Origin: Deinococcus fonticola
GTDB taxonomy: Bacteria > Deinococcota > Deinococci > Deinococcales > Deinococcaceae
NCBI RefSeq assembly: GCF_004634215.1
Contig: NZ_SMMH01000012.1
Location: 51,437-115,436, forward strand
Length of the DNA stretch: 64,000 nucleotides
Direction of reading: 5' to 3'
Shown here: positions 10,092 to 18,844 of the stretch, piece by piece
Layout: each line of letters opens with the position of its first letter
Numbering within the stretch: the stretch's first letter is position 1
The notes under the pieces: model-generated
Seen by the model: the letters and a program-made list of their open reading frames with translations, nothing else
Databases searched by the model: none
What the model was told of the DNA's origin: nothing
Program-made: the position numbers and the translations under genes

Positions 10092-10880
10092 ATGAAAACC
10101 GCAAATTTCATCGTTGGTGGACGCCAGCTCAAAGGGGAACTCCGCCAGGACGGTCTGCTGTACGACGCGGCTGGCGAGGCCCATCACCCGGATCAGGTGC
10201 AGTTCCTGCTGCCGCTGAAACCCGGCAAGGTTATTGCCCTGGCGCTGAACTACGCCGACCACGTGGCCGAACTGGGTTTCAAGGCCCCCGAGGAACCGGT
10301 CATGTTTCTGAAACCCAACACCAGCCTGCTGCCGCACGGTGGCACGGTCATCTACCCCCGCGGCGCAAAATTCATGCACTACGAGGTGGAACTGGGCATC
10401 GTGATCGGGCGCGATGCCCGCCGCGTGAAAGCCAGGGACGCCCAGGACTACGTGGGTGGGTACACCATCGCCAACGACCTGGTGGTGCGCGATTACGTCA
10501 GCAACTACTACCGCCCCCCCATGCGCGCCAAGGGCTGGGACACCTTCGGCCCGATGGGGCCTTACCTGGTGAGCGCCGACGAGATCGCCGACCCGTACAA
10601 CCTGGGCCTGCGGGCTTACGTGAACGGTGAACTGCGCCAGGAAGGCAGCACCAAGGACATGATCCTGAAAGCCCCCGAGCTGATCGAGTTCATGAGCCGC
10701 TTCATGACCCTGGAAGCCGGCGACGTGATCCTGACCGGAACGCCTAAAGGAGTCTCGCACGTGCACCCCGGCGACGTGATGCGCATGGAAATCGACGGGC
10801 TGGGCGCACTGGAGAACCCGGTGGCGCTGGAAGACGAGAGCGCCGAGCCGCTGATCGCGCAGGAAGGCGAACGCAAGTAA
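10092..10880 (+). CDS. hpaG: HpaG-type isomerase/decarboxylase (fumarylacetoacetate hydrolase family)
   Basis: A 262-residue FAH-family protein, probably 5-oxopent-3-ene-1,2,5-tricarboxylate decarboxylase / 2-hydroxyhepta-2,4-diene-1,7-dioate isomerase. Metal-binding acidic motif EVELGIVIGRDARRV and the later block GDVILTGTPKGVSHV are clear. The single-domain length differs from the duplicated enterobacterial HpaG. AAGGAG stands 6 nt before ATG 10092, which is preferred over the upstream ATG at 9969. The stop overlaps the start of hpaF (TAATG), implying translational coupling. Confidence 0.9.
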   Translation: MKTANFIVGGRQLKGELRQDGLLYDAAGEAHHPDQVQFLLPLKPGKVIALALNYADHVAELGFKAPEEPVMFLKPNTSLLPHGGTVIYPRGAKFMHYEVELGIVIGRDARRVKARDAQDYVGGYTIANDLVVRDYVSNYYRPPMRAKGWDTFGPMGPYLVSADEIADPYNLGLRAYVNGELRQEGSTKDMILKAPELIEFMSRFMTLEAGDVILTGTPKGVSHVHPGDVMRMEIDGLGALENPVALEDESAEPLIAQEGERK

Positions 10881-11266
10881 TGCCGCACCTGACCGTCGAG
10901 TACACCGACAACCTGCAGAGCCCGCGCATTCCCGAATTGCTGCGGGCACTGAATGCCGTGCTGCTCGCGCGCCCGGACGTGTATCCGGTGGGCGGCATCC
11001 GGGCGCGGGCCTACCGCCTGACCGAATACGCCGTGGCCGACAGCACCGATCCACAGGACGCTTTCGTGCATGTCGTCCTGAAAATAGGGGCGGGCCGCAG
11101 CGACGAGGTGAAGCAGGCCACCGGGGATGACCTGTTTGCCGTGCTGAAGGCCCACTTCGCTGAGGAGTTCGCGGCGCGGCCCCTGGCGCTCTCGCAGGAG
11201 ATTCAGGAATTCAGCGAGGCTGGCACGTGGAAGCACAACAACATTCACGCGCGGTACAGGAAGTGA
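10880..11266 (+). CDS. hpaF: 5-carboxymethyl-2-hydroxymuconate delta-isomerase
   Basis: A 128-residue small isomerase of the CHMI/tautomerase group. It begins [12 protein letters not shown], leaving Pro2 as the N-terminal catalytic proline after methionine removal. It converts 5-carboxymethyl-2-hydroxymuconate to the 2-oxo-3-ene isomer ahead of decarboxylation by HpaG. It overlaps the hpaG stop by one base and is followed by hpaH after 31 bp. Confidence 0.92.
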   Translation: MPHLTVEYTDNLQSPRIPELLRALNAVLLARPDVYPVGGIRARAYRLTEYAVADSTDPQDAFVHVVLKIGAGRSDEVKQATGDDLFAVLKAHFAEEFAARPLALSQEIQEFSEAGTWKHNNIHARYRK

Positions 11267-11297
11267 AGCCCTCCCCTCTCCCCCACCGGAGGTTCGC

Positions 11298-12104
11298 ATG
11301 CTGACGCCTGAGCAGATCAGCGACGCCGTGACGCGCTTGCACCACGCCGAGGAAACCCGCACGCAGATTTCGCAACTGTCGCGGCAGTACCCGGACATCA
11401 CCATTGAGGACGCCTACCGGGTGCAGGACGCCTGGGTGGCACACAAGCTCAGCCTCGGCCGCCGGGTGTACGGCCACAAGATCGGCCTGACCTCGCGGGC
11501 CATGCAGAAGTCCAGCAACATCAACGAGCCCGACTACGGCGTGCTGCTCGACGACATGGTTTTTCCGGAAGGCAGCGAGATTCCCACCTCGCGCTTCATC
11601 GTGCCGCGCGTGGAGGTGGAGCTGGCGTTCCTGCTCGAAAAAGATCTGGAAGGCCCGAACTGCACTGCCTTCGACGTTCTGGACGCCACCAGATACGTTT
11701 TTCCCGCCGTGGAGATCATCGACGCCCGCATTCAGCAGGTCGACCCGGAAACGAAGGCCACCCGCAAGGTGTTCGACACCATCAGCGACAACGCCGCGAA
11801 CGCCGGCATCATCGTGGGTGGGCGCAGCGTGCGGCCCTTCGACGTTGACCTGCGCTGGATGAGCGCCCTGCTGTACCGCAACGGCGTGATCGAGGAAACT
11901 GGCGTGGCCGCCGGGGTGCTGAACAACCCCGTGAACGGCGTGGCGTGGCTGGCGAACAAGTACGCCCCGCACGGGCGCAAACTCGAAGCCGGACAGATCA
12001 TCCTGGCCGGGTCGTTTACCCGCCCTGTCGAAGCCGAACCCGGCGACGTGTTCCACGCCGATTACGGCCCGCTGGGCGGACTGTCTTTCAGGTTCGCAAA
12101 ATGA
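11298..12104 (+). CDS. hpaH: 2-oxo-hept-4-ene-1,7-dioate hydratase
   Basis: A 268-residue hydratase of the HpaH/MhpD family. It has the signature region [12 protein letters not shown] (~59-70) and the acidic metal-binding block [11 protein letters not shown] (~97-107). It adds water to the dienoate product to give 4-hydroxy-2-oxoheptanedioate. The ribosome site is GGAGG before ATG 11298. It overlaps hpaI by an ATGA junction. Confidence 0.93.
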   Translation: MLTPEQISDAVTRLHHAEETRTQISQLSRQYPDITIEDAYRVQDAWVAHKLSLGRRVYGHKIGLTSRAMQKSSNINEPDYGVLLDDMVFPEGSEIPTSRFIVPRVEVELAFLLEKDLEGPNCTAFDVLDATRYVFPAVEIIDARIQQVDPETKATRKVFDTISDNAANAGIIVGGRSVRPFDVDLRWMSALLYRNGVIEETGVAAGVLNNPVNGVAWLANKYAPHGRKLEAGQIILAGSFTRPVEAEPGDVFHADYGPLGGLSFRFAK

Positions 12105-12904
12105 ATGGACTGATCAATGAATTCAAAGTGGCCTTGCAGTCCCGTCAGCCGCAGATCGGCCTGTGGCTGGGCCTGGCCGATCCGTACTGCGCCGAAATCT
12201 GCGCCGGTGCGGGCTTCGACTGGCTGCTGATCGACGGCGAGCACGCCCCCAACGATGTTCGCAGCACCCTGTCCATCCTTCAGACGCTGGCCGCTTACCC
12301 GGTTGCGCCGGTGGTGCGGCCCCCCGTGGTGCAGACGCACCTGATCAAGCAGTATCTCGATCTGGGCGTGCAGACGCTGCTGCTGCCCATGATCGACACC
12401 GCCGAGCAGGCGCAGGCGGCCGTGACCGCCACACGCTACCCGCCGCAAGGCGTGCGCGGCGTGGGCAGTGCCCTGGCCCGCGCTTCACGCTGGAACAGCA
12501 TTCCCGATTACCTGCACCGCGCCGACAGTGAAATCTGCGTGCTGGTGCAGGCGGAAACCAGAGAAGCCTTGAAGAACCTCGACAGCATTCTGGCGGTGGA
12601 GGGCGTGGACGGCGTGTTCATCGGCCCCGCCGACCTCAGCGGCAGCCTGGGGCATCTGGGCAATCCCGGTCACCCGGAAGTCGTGACGGCCATTGAGGAC
12701 ACCATCGGGCGCATCGTGGGTGCAGGCAAGGCGGCCGGGATTCTCAGCAGCGACGTGAACCAGGCGAAGCGCTATCTGGAATTGGGCGCCACCTTCGTGG
12801 CTGTGGGCGTGGACACCTCGCTGCTCGCGCAGGCCAGCCGGAATCTTGCCAGGCAGTTCACCGCAGACCGCCAGGGTGAAACCCAGGGTGACGGCACCTA
12901 CTGA
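12101..12904 (+). CDS. hpaI: 4-hydroxy-2-oxoheptanedioate aldolase
   Basis: A 267-residue class II aldolase of the HpcH/HpaI family. It cleaves the pathway's last C7 intermediate to pyruvate and succinate semialdehyde. Metal ligands are suggested by DGEHAPND (~44-51) and [12 protein letters not shown] (~166-177). ATG 12101 overlaps the hpaH stop (ATGA), which fixes the start. It is the last gene before a strong terminator. No succinate-semialdehyde dehydrogenase is in this window. Confidence 0.93.
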   Translation: MNGLINEFKVALQSRQPQIGLWLGLADPYCAEICAGAGFDWLLIDGEHAPNDVRSTLSILQTLAAYPVAPVVRPPVVQTHLIKQYLDLGVQTLLLPMIDTAEQAQAAVTATRYPPQGVRGVGSALARASRWNSIPDYLHRADSEICVLVQAETREALKNLDSILAVEGVDGVFIGPADLSGSLGHLGNPGHPEVVTAIEDTIGRIVGAGKAAGILSSDVNQAKRYLELGATFVAVGVDTSLLAQASRNLARQFTADRQGETQGDGTY

Positions 12905-12924
12905 GCGTTGCAAGCAGAGCAATC

Positions 12925-12962
12925 AAAGGGGAGTCGGCTTGTAGAAACCGACTCCTTTTTAA
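12925..12962 (+). terminator. Rho-independent terminator of the hpa operon
   Basis: The stem GGAGTCGG / CCGACTCC (12930-12937 and 12948-12955) has a 10-nt loop, an upstream A-tract and a downstream T-run. It is 21 bp after hpaI. Confidence 0.92.
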
Positions 12963-13000
12963 TTTCTCGTGTAGAACGGGAGAACTGAGGTTCTTTGCTG

Positions 13001-13020
13001 TGTTATTTGATCAAATAACA
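13001..13020. other. parS-like palindrome downstream of parB
   Basis: TGTTATTTGATCAAATAACA is a perfect 20-bp palindrome 5 bp after the parB stop. A 19/20 match occurs upstream of parA at 14793-14812. Two copies bracketing parAB make this the likely ParB binding site. Confidence 0.8.
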
Positions 13021-13025
13021 GGCCT

Positions 13026-13913
13026 TCAATCGTCCACTGCAGAACGCAGAACCTGCGGCATTTTCTTCAGCCACTGCTCAAGAGCCTGTTGCTCGGCGCT
13101 GGAAAGGCGCGAAAGCCAGCGCGAACTGCCCAGGACTCTGGCCACCCGCGCGGCCTGAGGGGCTGACACGGCTGGTGTGGTCAGTTTACGAATCTCAGCC
13201 TGCAATTCGGCGCGGGAGGCCCCGCTGGCGGCCAGATTCAGCAGCCGGGTGTGGTGCCGCGCCTCCACCGGGACGATCAACTGGGCCAGGGTATAGGCCA
13301 GCCCTCCCCTCACGGCGTCCAGAATAGCCGTAGGCCAGTTCAGGATCTTCAGCTTGTTGCGGGTAAACGAAGTCCACTGTTCTCCCAGCGGCGCAAACAC
13401 CTCATCCAGGGCGGCATGTTCCGCTCCGGGTTCCTCACGCAGCAGTTGCATTAGCCGGGTTCGGGCTGCTTCCGGCGACAATCCCAGCGTCTGGGCCACC
13501 AGTTCCAGCTTGGCGTCTACCTCGTCCAGCGTGTTCAAGTCCTCGCGTTGGAGGTTCTCGATCAGGGCCACCTGCCGGGCCTGCACGTCCGTCAGGTCAC
13601 GGATGATGACGGGAACCTCGCTCAATCCGGCCAGCTGGGCGGCCCGCCAGCGGCGCTCTCCGGCCACGATCTCGAACTCCTGGCCGACCTTGCGCACCAA
13701 CAGGGGTTGCAGCACACCCTGTTCGCGGACACTCTGGGCCAGCGCCTGTAATTTTGGGTCGTCGAACTGACGGCGCGGCTGGCCCAGTCCGGCACGCAGG
13801 CGCTCGACAGCGATCAGGGTTTCGGCCTCTACCGGTCTGGTCAAGTCCGGCACATCCTGGCCGAGCAGCCCCTGCAAGTCGCGTTTGCGTTCGGGACGGG
13901 TGCGGCGGGTCAT
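13026..13913 (-). CDS. parB: ParB partition protein
   Basis: A 295-residue ParB. The ParB/Srx-type NTPase-like domain includes GQPRRQFDD, then the C-box ENLQREDLN region and GERRWRA (residues ~60-150). A helix-turn-helix segment follows, ending in a divergent C-terminal domain. It should bind the flanking palindromes and work with ParA to segregate the replicon. ATG 13913 overlaps the parA stop (ATGA) with GAGG upstream, so the longer upstream frame was rejected. Confidence 0.93.
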   Translation of the reverse strand: MTRRTRPERKRDLQGLLGQDVPDLTRPVEAETLIAVERLRAGLGQPRRQFDDPKLQALAQSVREQGVLQPLLVRKVGQEFEIVAGERRWRAAQLAGLSEVPVIIRDLTDVQARQVALIENLQREDLNTLDEVDAKLELVAQTLGLSPEAARTRLMQLLREEPGAEHAALDEVFAPLGEQWTSFTRNKLKILNWPTAILDAVRGGLAYTLAQLIVPVEARHHTRLLNLAASGASRAELQAEIRKLTTPAVSAPQAARVARVLGSSRWLSRLSSAEQQALEQWLKKMPQVLRSAVDD

Positions 13914-14677
13914 GCGGGTACCTCGTATTTCAGGCCCAGCGCCCGCGCCACATCTTGGGTTAGCCGCTGGATATCGCGGTGAACGGGGGTGTTTGGCGCA
14001 TAGGCGCCCACCGGTGCGCCCTGCGCGGTGGAATCCAGCCACACCGCCTCGCGCTGCGGTACGGGTGAAGCCAGCGGGGAAAGGTACTGTTCCAGGTCGG
14101 CCATGACTTCACGGTCGTGCAGGCGCCGGGCGTCGTAGAAGGTCGGCACATACAGCGCCACCGTCAGGTCAGGCCTGACCTCCTGATACTCGCTGAAGGC
14201 CCCCTGCAAGCCCGGCAGCGCGTCCAGGCCCTTTTGCCGGGTGGGGACAGGCACGATCATGTGGTCGGCGGCCAGCGCGCCCAGAATGGAAAGCTGGCCC
14301 AGGCTGGGCGGGCTGTCGATCAGCGTGACATCGTACTGCTCGGCCACGTCCTGAAGGGCGCGGCGCAGGCGGCCCTGGGCGCCGACCCTGCCCATCATCT
14401 GGCCCTCGGCCACCGCCAGGCTGACGTGCGAGGGAATGAGGGACAGGCCATGCGCCTGGATGGGCTGGGGGAGAGGTTGTCCGTCCACCGCCACCCGGTA
14501 GACGGTCTGCGCGGGGTCAACCCCCTCCACACCCAGCCAGCCGGTCAGATTGGCCTGCGGGTCGAGGTCGATGAGCAGCACGCGGTGACCCGCCTGTGCC
14601 AGTTCGTACCCGACATCCCGGACGATGCTGGTCTTGCCGGCCCCCCCCGCATGATTGAACACTGTGACGGTCTTCAC
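13910..14677 (-). CDS. parA: ParA partition ATPase
   Basis: A 255-residue Soj/ParA ATPase. Its P-loop reads [10 protein letters not shown] near the N-terminus, followed by [12 protein letters not shown] and the Walker B-type [12 protein letters not shown]. The signature lysine of the deviant Walker A motif (K-GG-x-GKT) is Ala here, while the second lysine is kept. It starts at GTG 14677; minus-strand TAAGCT lies 6 nt upstream with no Shine-Dalgarno, suggesting leaderless or near-leaderless expression. It is co-transcribed with parB. Confidence 0.92.
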   Translation of the reverse strand: MKTVTVFNHAGGAGKTSIVRDVGYELAQAGHRVLLIDLDPQANLTGWLGVEGVDPAQTVYRVAVDGQPLPQPIQAHGLSLIPSHVSLAVAEGQMMGRVGAQGRLRRALQDVAEQYDVTLIDSPPSLGQLSILGALAADHMIVPVPTRQKGLDALPGLQGAFSEYQEVRPDLTVALYVPTFYDARRLHDREVMADLEQYLSPLASPVPQREAVWLDSTAQGAPVGAYAPNTPVHRDIQRLTQDVARALGLKYEVPA

Positions 14678-14792
14678 GGCTCTAGCTTAACGGCTGCGGG
14701 CTCTCTCAGTGCAGCGGGCGCTGCAGCGCTGTGGTCGCACCTTCTGGTAAAAGAATTTGCGGGGAAGTTGCGTCCAGCAAGGCTTTCATCTT

Positions 14793-14812
14793 TGTTATTT
14801 GATGAAATAACA
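14793..14812. other. parS-like palindrome upstream of parA
   Basis: TGTTATTTGATGAAATAACA differs by one central base from the perfect copy at 13001-13020. It lies about 115 bp upstream of parA, where ParB binding could both partition the replicon and repress parAB. Confidence 0.75.
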
Positions 14813-14875
14813 AGTTCTAAGAATGGCGCCCTGCCTCAATGTGCGTTTTAGCTTCGTTTCATCACAAACGCGGGG

Positions 14876-14881
14876 TATGCT
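14876..14881 (+). promoter_or_regulatory. -10 box (TATGCT) 7 nt before ATG 14889
   Basis: TATGCT is followed by 7 nt and then ATG 14889 with no ribosome site. This is the leaderless promoter geometry also seen at 28091, 34440, 54684 and 57271. Confidence 0.5.
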
Positions 14882-14888
14882 GCCGGTT

Positions 14889-14942
14889 ATGAGTGTGCCG
14901 CCGGCCAATCCCGCGCCCCAGAGTCAAGCGGGTGCTTTATGA
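14889..14942 (+). CDS. Possible 17-residue leader peptide coupled to the next gene
   Basis: Starting at ATG 14889, the frame encodes MSVPPANPAPQSQAGAL and stops at a TGA that overlaps ATG 14939 (ATGA). It follows a good leaderless -10 box, while the larger gene at 14939 lacks an obvious ribosome site. Translation of the short frame could therefore deliver ribosomes to it. It is too short for family recognition. Confidence 0.35.
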   Translation: MSVPPANPAPQSQAGAL

Positions 14943-16105
14943 CCAAACCCGATCTGGTGCCTGCCGACCTGCCGACCCTGCCCACCGCGCAGATGCTGGC
15001 CCGACTTTCCGCCGAACCGGGCCGTTGCCAGATGACGGTGGACAGTGCCAGTCCCTGGGTGGCCGGGGTGATTGTGCGTACCCCCCGGCTGTACCTGGCT
15101 CTGCACGCCGTGAACACTGAGGAAGCGCAGATTATCGCCGCGCCGCGCGTGGCTGGCCTGGCAGGTTCCGGGGATGCCCAGCTTCAGGCACTGCTGGCGA
15201 ATGCCGCCCCGCAGGACGACGGGCTGTACCGCGACGTTCCGCCTCCGGCCCCCGGTGAAGCTGCGCCCCCTCCGCTGGAGCCGGTGCCGGGGCTGACCAC
15301 GGCGGGAGGGGCCGCGCCAGCACGCAGAATCGACTATCCCCTCGTCCTACTGTGGTTCGCCTTTGCCCTGTTTGCCTTCGGGTCGTCCGTTTCGCTGTTG
15401 AATCTAATCGCGGCTCTAATGCTGGTCGCGGCGGCCGTCTCAGCTCTGCTGGGTGTTCCTCGCGGCAACGGCCTGCCTACCGCCTCACCGCTGCGCACGG
15501 CCAGCCTTGTGACCGCGGGCCTGGGAATCCTCACCCTCCTCTTCGCCGCTCCTTTCACTGCCGGGCCGCTGGTTTTGCTGCTTGCGCTGGTCAGCATCGG
15601 GACGGCCCTGGCTCCTCGCCTCGCTGGACGTTCATCCACCGCAACAATGGCCCCAGCGGCTCAGCAGTCGGATTCAGCAGAGGTCAGTGCGTCCCAGGCG
15701 CTTCCTGCACCGCAGCTTCAACTGATCGAGACCACGCGCACCCGCCTGATTGAGCATCTGGAAGTTGCCGAACGCAGCGGCAACCCCAGGGACGTGTTCG
15801 AGGCGAAGCAGGCCCTGGAGGTTCACCTGCCGGAAGTGGTGGAGCGCTGGGAGGCGCTGCCCACCTGGCGGCGGCGCGACGACGCACCGCTGCGGCGCAC
15901 GCTGGAGGGCCTGGCGACTGTCAGCGTGCCGGACACCACGACCAGCGAATTAGAATGGGACGCCACCGAGCGCTTTATCGAGCAGAAGGCCCGAGCCAAG
16001 GCCAGCGAAAGCGGTGAACTGGGCGTGCGCCGGGAACCTTTGACGCCGCCGGCGCGTACTCCTGACATGCCCCGGCGTGGGACTGACCAAGACGACAAAT
16101 CGTGA
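14939..16105 (+). CDS. Multi-pass membrane protein of unknown function
   Basis: A 388-residue protein. A soluble N-terminal part (~1-120, Pro/Ala-rich toward its end) is followed by about four hydrophobic segments between ~130 and 220, and then a charged helical C-terminal part. The C-terminal block VHLPEVVERWEALPTW recalls proteins that accompany tellurite-resistance/XpaC-type genes, but this is only a resemblance. It lies 9 bp upstream of a lipoprotein gene and a glutathionylspermidine-synthase-like gene, so the three probably form an operon acting at the envelope. Confidence 0.7.
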   Translation: MTKPDLVPADLPTLPTAQMLARLSAEPGRCQMTVDSASPWVAGVIVRTPRLYLALHAVNTEEAQIIAAPRVAGLAGSGDAQLQALLANAAPQDDGLYRDVPPPAPGEAAPPPLEPVPGLTTAGGAAPARRIDYPLVLLWFAFALFAFGSSVSLLNLIAALMLVAAAVSALLGVPRGNGLPTASPLRTASLVTAGLGILTLLFAAPFTAGPLVLLLALVSIGTALAPRLAGRSSTATMAPAAQQSDSAEVSASQALPAPQLQLIETTRTRLIEHLEVAERSGNPRDVFEAKQALEVHLPEVVERWEALPTWRRRDDAPLRRTLEGLATVSVPDTTTSELEWDATERFIEQKARAKASESGELGVRREPLTPPARTPDMPRRGTDQDDKS

Positions 16106-16114
16106 GGAGGACGC

Positions 16115-16606
16115 ATGAAAAAGACATTTGATCTCCCCCTGCTGGCGGCCCTGCCTGCCCTGCTTCCGGCCTTACTGAGCAGCTGTGGGCCAGATCAGGG
16201 CAAGCAGGTAGACACCAGCGGCATGAGCCGCCAGGCTTTTAAAACAGAGGCCGAATGCCGCGCCTACTACAAGCTCCAGATCGAGCAGGGCCTGCAAAAC
16301 CCCTGTAACCGCGAGCAGCGCGTCGGCGGTGGGGGCTTCATCTACTTCGGGCCGTGGTTTGGTTCGATGGGCAGCATTTCCAGCCGTGGTGGCTTCAACA
16401 GCGGCAGCCCTACCCCCGGCACGACCAGCGGCCCCATTCCGTCGCAGGGCACGCGCTATGTGGGCTACACCCCCAGCGGCAAGGTCAGCACCACCGGCCT
16501 GACCATCAACCCCAATGGGCGGGCCAGTTCGTACACGGCACCCACCATTTCGCGTGGCGGCTTCAGCACCGGGGCACGCGGCTGGGGCGGGTCGAGCGGT
16601 TCGTGA
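16115..16606 (+). CDS. Lipoprotein, possibly YgiB-like
   Basis: A 163-residue protein with an N-terminal signal and lipobox LSSC giving Cys24. A short Cys-containing domain follows (~40-70), then a long Gly/Ser/Thr-rich low-complexity tail. AGGAGG precedes the ATG. Its stop overlaps the next gene's GTG (GTGA). Pairing with a YgiC-like ATP-grasp protein matches the enterobacterial ygiB-ygiC pair. Similarity to the YgiB family (DUF1190) is suggested by the context and by the conserved-looking Cys spacing, not proven. Confidence 0.65.
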   Translation: MKKTFDLPLLAALPALLPALLSSCGPDQGKQVDTSGMSRQAFKTEAECRAYYKLQIEQGLQNPCNREQRVGGGGFIYFGPWFGSMGSISSRGGFNSGSPTPGTTSGPIPSQGTRYVGYTPSGKVSTTGLTINPNGRASSYTAPTISRGGFSTGARGWGGSSGS

Positions 16607-17784
16607 AGCGCCTGCCTTTCCGCGAGCGCCCCGGCTGGCAAGACAGGCTGGAACAGGTGGGCTTCACCTGGCACACCGGGAGCCGCGAGGCTCCTTTTCC
16701 TTACTGGGAAGAAGACGCCGCGTATTCGTTCACGGCGGCTGAAATCGAACTGCTCGAGCGCCGCTCCGGCGAACTGGTCGCGTTGGCGCTGGACGCGGTG
16801 GCCCACGCCATCGAGACCAGGCGCCTGGGGCAACTGGGCATCCCGGATTTTCTGCACGACGCCGTGAAGGCTTCCTGGGACAGGGACGACCCCAGCGTGT
16901 ATCTGCGCCTGGATCTGGCTTACAGTGGGGGAGACCAGGAACCCAAACTGCTGGAGATCAATGCGCAGACGCCCACCAGCCTGCTGGAAGCCGCCGTGTG
17001 TCAGTGGCAGTGGCTCGAAGACCGTCAGGAGACCGGCGAGTTACCGCAAAGCGCCACGCAGTGGAACGCCATTCACGAGGCGTTGACCGCGCAGTGGCAG
17101 TGGGCCTCGCAGGAACGCGGGGTGCGGGAAGTGACCTTCGCCGCCGCCCGGCTGGACGAAGACCTGGCCACGTCCACCTACCTGGAGGAACTGGCCCGCG
17201 CCGCCGGCATCAAAACGCAGCGCCTGTGGGTCGATGAGATCGGCAGCAGCGCCGCCATGGATCAGCTGGCCGACCTGTGGGGCCTGCCCATCGGACACCT
17301 GGCCATGTTGTGGCCGTTCGAGTTCGCCTGGGAGGGGCGCGACGCGGCCTACCTCGCCAGCACTAGGACGCGCTTCATCGAGCCGCTGTGGAAGGCCGTG
17401 ATGTCCAGCAAGGGCCTGCTGCCTCTCATGCATGAGCTGGCGCCGGAACATCCCTGCATTCTTCCGGCGCGGTTCGTGGATTCGCTGAATCTTACGAATG
17501 TGGGGATGCAGCCGGTGCGCAAGCCGCTGTGGTCGCGTGAAGGGCAGAACGTACAATTGCCCGGCCAGGCGGCCACCGGCGGCGAGTACGGTGACCTGCC
17601 GCTGATTGAGCAGGCCTACGTCGAGTTGCCGGAGTACCAAGCTGGGCGCGGTGAAAGCCGGTATCCGGTGCTGGGCGTGTGGGTAGCGGGCGACGAACCG
17701 TGCGGTCTGGGCGTGCGCGAAGGCGTGACCCGCGTCACGGACGACCGCGCCCGCTTCGTCCCTCATCTTGTACAGGACGAGTAA
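16603..17784 (+). CDS. Glutathionylspermidine-synthase-like ATP-grasp protein (YgiC/YjfC family)
   Basis: A 393-residue protein matching the preamble/ATP-grasp domain of glutathionylspermidine synthase. It begins RERPGWQDRLEQVGF, has LEINAQTPTSLLEA near ~125 and ends with VLGVWVAGDEPCGLGVRE. The length agrees with stand-alone YgiC/YjfC (~386). These lack the amidase half of the E. coli bifunctional enzyme and their substrate is not established. GTG 16603 overlaps the lipoprotein stop, which fixes the start. Confidence 0.82.
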   Translation: MKRLPFRERPGWQDRLEQVGFTWHTGSREAPFPYWEEDAAYSFTAAEIELLERRSGELVALALDAVAHAIETRRLGQLGIPDFLHDAVKASWDRDDPSVYLRLDLAYSGGDQEPKLLEINAQTPTSLLEAAVCQWQWLEDRQETGELPQSATQWNAIHEALTAQWQWASQERGVREVTFAAARLDEDLATSTYLEELARAAGIKTQRLWVDEIGSSAAMDQLADLWGLPIGHLAMLWPFEFAWEGRDAAYLASTRTRFIEPLWKAVMSSKGLLPLMHELAPEHPCILPARFVDSLNLTNVGMQPVRKPLWSREGQNVQLPGQAATGGEYGDLPLIEQAYVELPEYQAGRGESRYPVLGVWVAGDEPCGLGVREGVTRVTDDRARFVPHLVQDE

Positions 17785-17786
17785 CT

Positions 17787-18626
17787 CTAAGTTTTGATGG
17801 CGTGAATCGGCAGATCGCGCTCATGCGCCAGGGTTTTGCACTCCTCGACTGTCAGGGTTAGCAAGAATTCTTCGAGGGCCTGTCCGGCCAGTACCTCCGA
17901 GAGCCGCTGAGCGAAGTGGGGCTCCAGGGCCGCCACGCCCGCCCAGCCGTCGTGCAGGGCGTAGAGGCGGTACTCGGGATTCGCGCCCGACAGCCAGCCG
18001 CCCGCTGCAGTCAAGCCGTGGCGCACCGGCAGCGCCATGGCGTATGCTGCTTGCTTCAAGCCCACCCGGCGGTGACGCTCCTCCGCGCCGCGTGCCCGCC
18101 CCAGCAGCAGGCCCAGTGCTGCGCGCGCAGCTTCCTGCGCTCCACTCAGGTCGGCCAGCAGGGTGGTGGGCATCTGCGGCGGGCGCACCAGCCCGGCCTG
18201 CAACTGGTAGGTCAGGTCGTGCCCTGGAACCTCCGGCTCGTCCGTGTCTCCCACGATTTCCACCCAGCACAGCGCCGGGTTCCACTGCGCCAGGCTTTCC
18301 GCCGTGATGCCCAGCCGCGCCAGGGCGCCGGGCCGTTGACTGGTCAGGAGCAGGTCGGCCCCACGCAACCACTCTTGCAGCGCTGCCTGACCTTCCGGGC
18401 GGCGTAAATCCACCGTCCGCACATCCAGGCCCTCGGCGAGTTCACGGTACATGCCGGGGGCCGCGCCGGCCAGCATGTCCCCGGCGGGCGCTTCCACCTT
18501 GATCCAGGTCATGCCCTCCTGGCGCAGCAACTGGGCCGCTACCGGGCCAGGGACGTTCGCGGCGAGACTCACGCCCCGAAAGCCGGAAAGCGGGCCGTGC
18601 AAAGGGGAAACTGGTGAAGGGGTCAA
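17787..18626 (-). CDS. CaiB/BaiF family CoA-transferase (class III)
   Basis: A 279-residue protein of the formyl-CoA transferase/carnitine CoA-transferase family. FRGVSLAANVPGPVAAQLLR is at the N-terminus, IKVEAPAGDML follows, and GHDLTYQLQAG carries the probable catalytic Asp. The start is TTG 18626 with AGGAGG 9 nt upstream; the longer frame to 18731 has no such site. It is shorter than the usual ~400 residues, so it may be a compact subgroup. The stop lies 2 bp from the convergent ATP-grasp gene. Confidence 0.8.
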   Translation of the reverse strand: MTPSPVSPLHGPLSGFRGVSLAANVPGPVAAQLLRQEGMTWIKVEAPAGDMLAGAAPGMYRELAEGLDVRTVDLRRPEGQAALQEWLRGADLLLTSQRPGALARLGITAESLAQWNPALCWVEIVGDTDEPEVPGHDLTYQLQAGLVRPPQMPTTLLADLSGAQEAARAALGLLLGRARGAEERHRRVGLKQAAYAMALPVRHGLTAAGGWLSGANPEYRLYALHDGWAGVAALEPHFAQRLSEVLAGQALEEFLLTLTVEECKTLAHERDLPIHAIKT

Positions 18627-18844
18627 GGTCGAATTCCTCCTGTTGCGAACCGGTGCGGTGTGCGCCCAACTTGGTGCAGTGATCTTTCTTCGGAGCCTGC
18701 TGGGCGTAAGTTCGTGTAGTACGTGGGTCAAATAGATGGTGACAGAGATCAGGCCGTCCTCACTCTGGTGATAGTCGGCGTGACCCGCAACAGTGACAGG
18801 TTTCCCTTCCGGCCGCGCAGCCTCTTTCTGGTGTCAGGCGTCTT

